Positions 1 to 6,390 of a DNA stretch of 11,886 nucleotides are shown in pieces. The notes beneath the pieces were generated by a model that made no database searches, had not been told where the DNA came from, and worked only from the letters and a program-made list of their open reading frames with translations. The translations under genes were made by a program, and so were the position numbers. Within the stretch, counting starts at the first letter, position 1, and each line of letters starts with the position of its first letter. Source of the stretch: an uncultured Lachnospiraceae bacterium (GTDB lineage: Bacteria > Bacillota > Clostridia > Lachnospirales > Lachnospiraceae). The stretch lies in the NCBI GenBank assembly GCA_958444395.1, contig CAUCOL010000015.1, positions 1 to 11,886 of the forward strand. The letters run 5' to 3'.

Positions 1-1372
1 CCTCTGTATCCCGATACGAGATGGCAAACAGTTCCGGTTCCTGCTGCATTTCTGACAGCTGCAGATGGATCTGTACCGTACTGCCCGGTCTGAGGTTATC
101 TCCCGGCAGATATCTTTTTTTATCCTCTGCTCGCTTCTCCGGCTGTCCGGCGGCTGCAGTCTCCGTCCCATCTGTCCCATTTTGCGGACACATAGATCCC
201 CCCGGTATCTCTTCCGCCTGCATCTCCATACGGCAATATCTGGTCACGCAGACATTCCCCTTTCGGACACCCTGCAGAATCGACTGTGGCGACATCCCCT
301 CTGCATAGACAAACGTTGCCGGATCTCCTGCCACCGAAGGCATATCCGCGTCTGTATAACGTTCCTCGAGCAGATTATGTGCATCACTCCCGCCGATGCC
401 GGTGATCCGATAACCGTCCATATGCAACAGATCCAGAAAACGAATCGTCTTATCATTTGCTTCTCTGGCATAATCATACGTCGGATCATTGATGATCTCC
501 ATCGCCCCGATCTGTTCCAACGACAGAGAACCACACAGCCACTTCCAGATATGCAGAAACGGGTGGTTGACACTGACGATCCAGTGATGCTCTACAGCCT
601 CCTGTATCTGATCCAATAAGTCAGTCTCCACCTGTGGCTGTCCCATATGCTGTAGAATGTCCGGTATCTTAGAAGGATATTCGGTGATCCCAAACAGATT
701 ACAGTGTCCCAGTTCTGTCGTTATCTCGACTCCGGGAATCGCCATGACCGGTGTCGATACCCAGCCGGTATGGATCAGATTGTGCTCTGTCGGCACATAA
801 AAGTCCAGTCCCATCTGCTCAGCCAGCGTCATTGCCTCTTTCACGGTATGCTTTCCATCGGATAATCTTGTATGGGTATGAAAATCACCTTTATACCAGC
901 CGGCTGATTTCTTCCTTTGCGTCATCCAGTCATAAGCATCGAGTGCTATTCCCTGTGCAGTCATGCCATGTGTCCATAAAATAGGACCGATTGGCTGCGT
1001 AACTGCTGCTTCCTGATCCGTAACCGTCATCCGCACTTCGACCGGCATCGTCCCTGCATATCGTTTCAGATATTCTGTAAAGATTCCCAGAACGATCCGC
1101 CAGCTTCCTGTCGGGATCATTCCGGGCATACCGCCTACGGTCGTGTGCATGCCGTCCTCACCGATGCATAGATCCTGTCTACCATAGCCCAGAAGTTTTT
1201 GCAGCCGCATCCTGCCTTTTGGATCAAAGACCGCCAGAAACAGCCCATATTGAAAATCCTGTGGATAGTCCATCTGCAGATATAATCTTTTACTTTCTTT
1301 TTCTATCCGAACCTCTCCCAAAAGAATATTGGGAGAGGTTCTTTCTATGTTCCAAATAATTTCTTTGTCCAT
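1..1372 (-). CDS. PHP-domain metallohydrolase, CehA/McbA-like (3' end outside window)
   Basis: Partial gene: 457 codons are visible and the frame is still open at the window edge. An N-terminal beta-rich domain (about residues 1-155) precedes a PHP-type metal-dependent hydrolase domain. Metal-ligand motifs are visible: the GDFHTHTRLSDG stretch with H165 and H167, E196-H197 in TEHN, E216 in PGVEIT, H223, H270 in VNHP, and D330/H332 in GGSDAH. PHP enzymes with this pattern hydrolyse phosphoester or related bonds; the real substrate is unknown. There is no signal peptide, so it is probably cytoplasmic. The ATG at 1372 lies 6 nt after the stop of the binding-protein gene and has no clear Shine-Dalgarno site, which suggests translational coupling. 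A 13-bp inverted repeat covers codons 11-22; the frame through it is open and sensible. Its position after permease, permease and UgpB-like genes recalls ugpQ in ugp operons. The family call is firm; the substrate is not known. Confidence 0.88.
   Translation of the reverse strand, partial: MDKEIIWNIERTSPNILLGEVRIEKESKRLYLQMDYPQDFQYGLFLAVFDPKGRMRLQKLLGYGRQDLCIGEDGMHTTVGGMPGMIPTGSWRIVLGIFTEYLKRYAGTMPVEVRMTVTDQEAAVTQPIGPILWTHGMTAQGIALDAYDWMTQRKKSAGWYKGDFHTHTRLSDGKHTVKEAMTLAEQMGLDFYVPTEHNLIHTGWVSTPVMAIPGVEITTELGHCNLFGITEYPSKIPDILQHMGQPQVETDLLDQIQEAVEHHWIVSVNHPFLHIWKWLCGSLSLEQIGAMEIINDPTYDYAREANDKTIRFLDLLHMDGYRITGIGGSDAHNLLEERYTDADMPSVAGDPATFVYAEGMSPQSILQGVRKGNVCVTRYCRMEMQAEEIPGGSMCPQNGTDGTETAAAGQPEKRAEDKKRYLPGDNLRPGSTVQIHLQLSEMQQEPELFAISYRDTE
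1309..1341 (-). repeat. Perfect 13-bp inverted repeat at start of PHP gene
   Basis: Arms 1309-1321 (GAACCTCTCCCAA) and 1329-1341 (TTGGGAGAGGTTC) are perfect complements around a 7-nt loop. In the minus-strand mRNA the hairpin starts about 30 nt after the PHP start codon and about 40 nt after the binding-protein stop. No U-tract follows it in the gene direction (the next bases are GGATAGAAAAAGAAAG), so it does not look like an intrinsic terminator. It could protect the 3' end of the binding-protein mRNA or slow translation of the PHP gene. Confidence 0.8.
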
Positions 1373-1378
1373 ATTCTG

Positions 1379-2704
1379 TTACTGTACTGCATCCAGTGCT
1401 TCCTGTGCAGTTTTCTGTGCTTTGTCCAGTGCCTCTTTTGCCGGTTTTCCTTCAATCTCTACTTCATCGGCTGCGATCTTTAATGCATCAAAGATCTTTC
1501 CTCCGGTCGGATCCTCCGGCAGGATTGAACCATGAGATGCCTGCTGTAATGGTACCAGTGCCTGTGGATTTTTCTCCGCATATTTCTTAAAGGAATCCAC
1601 ATCCTGTGTAGACTTTCTGACTGCTACATATCCTGTATTCATAGACCAGTTTGCCTGATTTTCCGGTGTTGTAAAGTACTTCATAAATTCATACACACCC
1701 TGTTTTTCTTCGTCGGATGAGCCTTCTAACATAACCAGCTGTAATGCATCTGCTGTCGGTGCTGACGGGTTGCTGCCCCAGCCCGGCTGTTCCATTGCTG
1801 CGACTTTGGTAAAGTCCAGATCCGCCTGATCACCGGAAGATCCTGTATATCCACCTGCTTTATCTGCCAGAACATCATCAATGGTCTTATACCAATATTC
1901 CCATCCCTGACCACCGGAGTGAATCTTCATCGTCTTATCGTCATGAATCCATCCACGGATGCTCTCCCATACCTCAACCCAGGCATCTGAGTTGATCATA
2001 ACAGTTTTGCCGTCATCGCTTAAAATCTGTCCCCCATTGCTCAGGGAAGCATCTACCAGATTGTCCTTGCCCCACATTGGCTCCCAGCCTGCCATATCAC
2101 CATTCTGCTCATGGATCTTTTTTGCAGCTGCTTCCAGATCCTGCCATGTCTTAATATCCTCCGCTTTTACGCCGGCCTTTTCAAACGCTTTGATGTTATA
2201 ATACATCACCTGTGTCGTACCATAGGCCGGCAGGGCAAATAATTTTCCATCGGCATCATAGCCCTGATTCAAAAAGACATCCAGGTAATCATCCTTTTGA
2301 AAATCACTGTCCTTATCAACAAATGGCTGAATGTCTGCCACCAGCTTTTTATTGGACAGGTTTCTCGCTTTATCTACATCCAGCAATGCCATGTCCGGTG
2401 CTTTCTTTCCAGCGATGCCCGCCTGCAGTTTCTCATATGTCTCTGTGTAATCTGCCTGTGTCACAGTATTTATATGATATTTGGACTGTGACTCATTAAA
2501 TGCATCGACGGTGTCCTGCAGTACATTGACTGCTGTCTTTCCTCCGGAATACCAGAAATCGATCTCTACCGTTTTGTCTGACGCTTCCGTCTGCTTTGCG
2601 CTGTTATCTGCACCATTGCCTGCACCTGCTCCGGCACCACAGCCTGTGATCACCGTTGCTGCCATTGTTAAGGAACAGATCATTGCCAGTAATTTTTTTC
2701 TCAT
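1379..2704 (-). CDS. ABC transporter extracellular solute-binding lipoprotein, UgpB-like (family 1)
   Basis: 441 residues, usual for a CUT1 solute-binding protein. A signal peptide with a lipobox ITGC (lipidated C22) is followed by a Gly/Ala-rich linker, so the mature protein is a lipoprotein on the outer face of the membrane. Family 1 features are visible: a first strand with FWYSGG, LQAGIAGKKAPDM near residues 92-104, YYNIKAFEKAG and TWQDL in the middle, and MKYFTTPENQANW then NTGYVAVRKS near the C-terminus, all resembling UgpB/MalE-type proteins. It directly follows its two permease genes, which together make the transporter core. The ATG at 2704 has AGAGG five bases upstream. The PHP gene begins 6 nt after its stop. 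The ligand cannot be read from sequence: a sugar, oligosaccharide or glycerol-3-phosphate-like compound are all possible. Confidence 0.93.
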   Translation of the reverse strand: MRKKLLAMICSLTMAATVITGCGAGAGAGNGADNSAKQTEASDKTVEIDFWYSGGKTAVNVLQDTVDAFNESQSKYHINTVTQADYTETYEKLQAGIAGKKAPDMALLDVDKARNLSNKKLVADIQPFVDKDSDFQKDDYLDVFLNQGYDADGKLFALPAYGTTQVMYYNIKAFEKAGVKAEDIKTWQDLEAAAKKIHEQNGDMAGWEPMWGKDNLVDASLSNGGQILSDDGKTVMINSDAWVEVWESIRGWIHDDKTMKIHSGGQGWEYWYKTIDDVLADKAGGYTGSSGDQADLDFTKVAAMEQPGWGSNPSAPTADALQLVMLEGSSDEEKQGVYEFMKYFTTPENQANWSMNTGYVAVRKSTQDVDSFKKYAEKNPQALVPLQQASHGSILPEDPTGGKIFDALKIAADEVEIEGKPAKEALDKAQKTAQEALDAVQ

Positions 2705-2706
2705 GT

Positions 2707-2736
2707 CTACCTCTTTCCTATGTACTTTCTGTACAT
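2707..2736 (-). other. Possible 9-codon leader ORF before the binding-protein gene
   Basis: ATG at 2736 encodes nine codons (MYRKYIGKR) and stops with TAG at 2709-2707, two bases before the binding-protein ATG. GAGAGG precedes the start but only 3 nt away, which is tight. The bases also contain an inverted repeat TGTAC-N5-GTACA (2721-2735). It may be chance; no function is claimed. Confidence 0.2.
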
Positions 2737-2769
2737 ATACCTCTCTTCTTCTTTTTTCTTGTACTCAGC

Positions 2770-2797
2770 CCGGACCGTTGTCTGATCTCCGATCCGG
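2770..2797 (-). repeat. Hairpin in permease/binding-protein gap
   Basis: In the minus-strand RNA the arms CCGGAUCG (2797-2790) and CGGUCCGG (2777-2770) pair over 8 bp with one G-U wobble, around a 12-nt loop. It sits in the 130-nt gap between the second permease and the binding-protein gene. There is no U-tract directly after it. Such gaps commonly hold mRNA processing or stability structures that raise binding-protein levels above permease levels; that role is inferred. Confidence 0.5.
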
Positions 2798-2834
2798 TCA
2801 CTGTGCATGTTACTCTATGTAAAAGGGTCTGTTA

Positions 2835-3683
2835 TCAGCCCTTCATACCTGTATCACCGCCGATGCCGTTGATAAACCATTTCTGGGTAAATACAAACAG
2901 GATCAGCAGCGGAAGCACGATCACCGTACTTCCTGCCATTACTAATGGCCACTCCGTTCCATAGGAGCCTCCTTCTATAAAAAACCTTCTCAGTCCCTGG
3001 GATACCAGACTTTTCTCCGGATCATCCGTGATCAGGGATGGCCACATATAACTGTTATAACACGTTATAAAATTGATCAGCCCGAAGGTGATAAAGGACG
3101 ATTTCGTCATCGGTGCAACGACTTTCCACAGGATCTTCCAATGGGTCGCCCCATCGATCCGCGCCGCCTCGATTAGTCCCATCGGCACCTGCATAAATGC
3201 CTGACGCAGCAGGAATATACCGAATATACTGACACAGTTTGATATGATCAGACCGGTAAATGTATTCAGCAGGTTCATATCTGCCAGAATAATATAGGAC
3301 GGAATATACGTTGCCGCTGTCGGCAGCATATACGTTCCCATGATCATAGCAAACAGCACGTGGCGTCCCCGAAACCGCATAAATACGATCGCATAGGCGA
3401 TCAATGCACCAAATAACAGCTGAAGTGCCAGTGTAAAAACAGACACAAATAAACTATTCCACACATAATGCAGTAATGGTGATGCTGTAAATATTTCTTT
3501 AAAGTTATTCCACTGGGGTACTTTTGCAAAGAATACCGAAGTATCCATAATCTCCGCTTTGGTCTTTAAGGCACTGACTACCATCCATACAAAGGGAAAG
3601 ATCGTAAAGATACCTGCTGCCGTTAAAAACAGCATCTTGCACCATTTTCTTCCACGCTGTCCCCATCGTTCCATTCGTTCCAT
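2835..3683 (-). CDS. Carbohydrate ABC transporter permease, MalG/UgpE type
   Basis: 282 residues, the usual size for this inner-membrane subunit. About six hydrophobic membrane segments are visible, beginning near residues 18-38. The conserved cytoplasmic EAA loop that docks to the ATPase is at residues 172-179 (EAARIDGA), with the common GLINFI segment after it. The C-terminus (QKWFINGI then GMKG) is typical of MalG-type permeases. It pairs with the permease gene 21 nt upstream and serves the binding-protein gene downstream. The ATG at 3683 has AAAGGA seven bases before it. No ATPase gene follows, which is common in Gram-positive CUT1 systems that share one MsmK/UgpC-like ATPase. The imported substrate is unknown. 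Confidence 0.95.
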   Translation of the reverse strand: MERMERWGQRGRKWCKMLFLTAAGIFTIFPFVWMVVSALKTKAEIMDTSVFFAKVPQWNNFKEIFTASPLLHYVWNSLFVSVFTLALQLLFGALIAYAIVFMRFRGRHVLFAMIMGTYMLPTAATYIPSYIILADMNLLNTFTGLIISNCVSIFGIFLLRQAFMQVPMGLIEAARIDGATHWKILWKVVAPMTKSSFITFGLINFITCYNSYMWPSLITDDPEKSLVSQGLRRFFIEGGSYGTEWPLVMAGSTVIVLPLLILFVFTQKWFINGIGGDTGMKG

Positions 3684-3704
3684 TTCTGATTCCTTTCTAT
3701 TCTT

Positions 3705-4586
3705 TTAGTAATGTACCCATTTCTTTGATGCCACAAACTGTATTAAGGATAAAATCACGGTGATAAAGATCAGTACCATAGCAACTGCCGTTGCCTGTCC
3801 CATGTTATACTCCTCAAAGCCCAGCTGATAGTACATATACAAAAGGGTTCGTGTGCTTCCGGACGGACCGCCCTGTGTCAGGATCTGGATCTGGTCATAT
3901 GCCTGCAATGCATTGACCATCGTTATAATGACCAGGAAGAAGGTCGTCGGGGAGATACAGGGAAATGTAACATCCCGAAATCTCTGCCAGCTGTTTGCTC
4001 CGTCCAGTGCATTCGCTTCATACAATTCCTTTGGTACCTTTTCCAACGCCGTAATATAAAAGATCATCGCATAGCCGAGGCTTTTCCAGATCGTAACGAT
4101 GATCACCGCCAGCATCGCCGTATCCGAGCTGTTGATCCACTGAAGCGGCGGCAGATGCAGAAATTTCAGCACTGCATTGGCAATGCCCACATCCGGCTCA
4201 TAGATCCACGTCCACACGATTGAGATCGCTACCGTTGGTGTGATCCAGGGTGAAAACAGGATAAATTTGAAGACTCCATCTCCTTTAAAGGATTTTTGTA
4301 ATAAAAGTGCCAGGATCACTCCGCCTGCAATCGTCGGCACAACAGTTCCTATACCAAAGACAAATGTATTCCACAATGCTTCATAAAATCTGGAATCCTT
4401 AAATAATGCCATGTAGTTTGTCAGTCCTACGATTGAATACTCCGGCGTCATATAATCCCAGTCTGTAAAACTCAGATACAGTGACCGTAAAATGGGATAG
4501 ATCCAAAATACGGTCAGCGGCACCAGAGCCGGCAGAACAAACACCATTACACTGCACCATTTTTTCCAGTTAAATTTCTTCTTCAC
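3705..4586 (-). CDS. Sugar ABC transporter permease, MalF/UgpA/LplB type
   Basis: 293 residues starting at GTG (4586), chosen because AGGA lies about six bases upstream and no better ATG is present. A short basic N-terminus (MKKKFNWKKW) precedes the first membrane helix (about residues 12-32), followed by the SLYLSFTDWD region common to UgpA/MalF homologues. The EAA motif is at residues 190-197 (EANALDGA), and the LTQGGPSGSTRTLLYMYY segment near residues 236-253 is a hallmark of this permease class. About six membrane segments in all. The gene starts 9 nt after the MATE stop codon, and that stop sits just before its ribosome-binding site, so the two are cotranscribed and probably coupled. The second permease follows after 21 nt. 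Confidence 0.95.
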   Translation of the reverse strand: MKKKFNWKKWCSVMVFVLPALVPLTVFWIYPILRSLYLSFTDWDYMTPEYSIVGLTNYMALFKDSRFYEALWNTFVFGIGTVVPTIAGGVILALLLQKSFKGDGVFKFILFSPWITPTVAISIVWTWIYEPDVGIANAVLKFLHLPPLQWINSSDTAMLAVIIVTIWKSLGYAMIFYITALEKVPKELYEANALDGANSWQRFRDVTFPCISPTTFFLVIITMVNALQAYDQIQILTQGGPSGSTRTLLYMYYQLGFEEYNMGQATAVAMVLIFITVILSLIQFVASKKWVHY

Positions 4587-4595
4587 AACGATTCC

Positions 4596-6005
4596 TCACT
4601 TTTTTCTTGATAACTGCACTGTACTTCCACAGTTATTTTTCTTTTTTATAATCTGTATCCCCCGGTATAACAGCAGCATAACTGCTGCTGTCCCAAATAG
4701 CGACCACCAGATGCCATCCAGCTTAAGCCATATCGGTAAACTCCACAGCAGCAATGGTGCTGCCACCAGGCTTTCCACATAGGTAAGAAACAGAGCGGCT
4801 GCCACATGCTGCATTGCATTTTCACAGGATATATGAAACTTTACAAATCCCATCAGAAGAAATGCCAATGCACTGATACGCATTCCTCTGCAAAAGACCG
4901 GAATGCTCTCTACCGATAATCCAAACCCACTTCCCAGATACGGTGTCAGCCACTCAACTGCCACACACAAACCGGTACTGAGTACCAGCAGGCAGTATCC
5001 GCTTTCCCTCCGGTATTGCCGGAACCGGTCATACTGTCCGGCACCATAGGCATAGCTTAATACCGGAAGCATTCCCTCACCGACTCCCTGCAAAATATAC
5101 TGCACCGAAAAGACGATATAAGATATTACCGCGTAGACCGCTACCGCCATGCTGCCTCCCTGTCTCAAACACTGCCAGTTCGTAAAGATCAATACGATCG
5201 TTGCCGACAGGGATACTCCGAAAGACGAAATACCCAGCAGCAGGATCCTTCCTGCCATACCTGTCAGCTGTTTTCTGATGCAGTGTTTCCGACAGACTGC
5301 TTCAGGATGATTTTGCTTTCCCTCCCGATATTCTCCCGGTCTTCGGTAAGACTGCTCTGTTTTTGGGATAGTGTGCTGCATCTGATGTCTCCGATATAAC
5401 AGATACCATCCCAGGCAGCATACGACCGCCTGTGCCAGTACAGTTCCGCAGGCAGTTCCCCGTATTCCCATGCCGCATCGGAATAAAAACACCGAATTGG
5501 CAGCGAGATTAACAAGCATGCCGGTCACTGTCACAGTCATTGCCTGCACCGGGCATCCGACGCTTCGCAGCAGCGGTATGATACCGGCTCCCAGGATCTG
5601 AAACAGGCTCCCCGGTATAATGACCTGTGTATAGGCATATGCCTGTCTCAGGATCTCCCCCTGCGCTCCCAGAAACTGCAGCAGCGGCAATTGAATTTTC
5701 CACAACAACACGGTCAGAAAAAGGCTTGTCAGTGCGGTGAGCATCAGAAGCACCGGAAACACCTTCTGTGCTTCCCGCTGCCTTTGCTGACCACACAAGG
5801 ACGCATATAAAACGCTTCCGCCTGTGCCAAGTCCCACACCTGCTGCCGTGATCAGTGCCGGGATCGGCCATGCGATATTGATCGCAGCCAATCCGTTATT
5901 TCCCTGCACGTTTCCTATAAACAGTCCGTCGATCACGGAATAAAGTCCGGTCAGCGTTACGGCTATGACCGCCGGGATACAGTTTTTTAAAATCAATTTA
6001 TTCAT
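4596..6005 (-). CDS. MATE family multidrug/organic-compound exporter
   Basis: 469 residues with about twelve hydrophobic membrane segments in two homologous halves (roughly 10-200 and 250-450). The N-terminal half has features typical of MATE proteins: PAVIAVTLTGLYSVIDGLFIG near residues 11-31, then the Gly-rich GVGLGTGGSVLYASLCGQ segment near 56-73; the second half has VQYILQGVGEGMLPVLSYAYGAG near 301-323. MATE proteins export drugs, metabolites or other organic compounds by cation antiport. The basic, polar loop between the halves (about residues 205-248) is longer than usual and rich in His, Arg and Gln. AGG lies 11 nt before the ATG at 6005, a somewhat long gap. It is the first gene of the downstream ABC operon, an unusual partner for a sugar importer. 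Its substrate is unknown. Confidence 0.93.
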   Translation of the reverse strand: MNKLILKNCIPAVIAVTLTGLYSVIDGLFIGNVQGNNGLAAINIAWPIPALITAAGVGLGTGGSVLYASLCGQQRQREAQKVFPVLLMLTALTSLFLTVLLWKIQLPLLQFLGAQGEILRQAYAYTQVIIPGSLFQILGAGIIPLLRSVGCPVQAMTVTVTGMLVNLAANSVFLFRCGMGIRGTACGTVLAQAVVCCLGWYLLYRRHQMQHTIPKTEQSYRRPGEYREGKQNHPEAVCRKHCIRKQLTGMAGRILLLGISSFGVSLSATIVLIFTNWQCLRQGGSMAVAVYAVISYIVFSVQYILQGVGEGMLPVLSYAYGAGQYDRFRQYRRESGYCLLVLSTGLCVAVEWLTPYLGSGFGLSVESIPVFCRGMRISALAFLLMGFVKFHISCENAMQHVAAALFLTYVESLVAAPLLLWSLPIWLKLDGIWWSLFGTAAVMLLLYRGIQIIKKKNNCGSTVQLSRKK

Positions 6006-6244
6006 CGATTTCTATTCCTTTCCATGCGGTTCTTGTCCGCTTGGACAATAAAAATCTTATCATCAAAAAAAAGCCCCATCTATCAAGTTTATGTAAAATG
6101 TTCGTAAATGTTTTTACAACAAATTGGGCAAGCCCACTTTGCGCATTCCCGCACAATTGCTTATGCAATCTTTCTCTGCGTGGTGATCGCATCCTTGCGG
6201 AGCGTTATTTTACATTCCAGGAAACAAAAAGTTTCCTATAACAC
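6006..6244 (-). promoter_or_regulatory. Palindrome-rich upstream region of the MATE/ABC operon
   Basis: Non-coding stretch between the upstream terminator and the MATE start. It holds several small inverted repeats: TTGTCC-N4-GGACAA (6033-6048), TGGGC-N2-GCCCA (6125-6136), ATTGC-N4-GCAAT (6156-6169) and AGGAAAC-N5-GTTTCCT (6219-6237). A promoter is expected because a terminator lies just upstream. The best pair I can see is weak: TTGTAA (6119-6114) and TACATA (6095-6090) with an 18-bp spacer. The TTGTCC hairpin would lie in the 5' leader, some 28 nt before the start codon. Which, if any, of these is an operator cannot be told from one sequence. Confidence 0.4.
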
Positions 6245-6281
6245 AAAAAAGCAGACTTTTGGGGGAGAAAAGTCTGCTTTT
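6245..6281 (-). terminator. Intrinsic terminator after the LplA-type gene (possibly bidirectional)
   Basis: Arms 6247-6260 (AAAAGCAGACTTTT) and 6268-6281 (AAAAGTCTGCTTTT) form a perfect 14-bp stem with a 7-nt loop. In the minus direction the stem ends in TTTTTTG, a good U-tract; in the plus direction TTTTC follows. It lies about 110 nt after the stop of the binding-protein gene and separates the hydrolase/regulator unit from the MATE operon. The 6282-6390 stretch between it and the gene is AT-rich, with only a small 5-bp hairpin (CGGAT, 6369-6387) and nothing else I recognise. Confidence 0.88.
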
Positions 6282-6390
6282 CATAAGAGTGCACAGTAAC
6301 TGTTTTTAATCGTTACATGCTGTATTTTATTTTTGTTCAAATAAACTATATGTTTCTTTTAGTTCTATCGGATTTCAGAATCATCCGTTT

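Noticed and set aside
65..619. 184-codon open frame on the plus strand
   Set aside because: It runs antisense to the PHP gene, has no family pattern and has Cys/Arg/His-rich shadow composition.
1309..1341. Inverted repeat as an intrinsic terminator of the operon
   Set aside because: No U-tract follows on the minus strand and a well-formed PHP gene continues through it; only the antisense direction has a T-rich flank.
5998..6192. 64-codon minus-strand frame whose stop overlaps the MATE start codon
   Set aside because: The overlap ATGAATAA looks like coupling, but the frame crosses the palindrome-rich upstream region, its AAGG is directly against the ATG with no spacing, and the Arg-rich sequence shows no pattern. 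Conservation in relatives would change this view.
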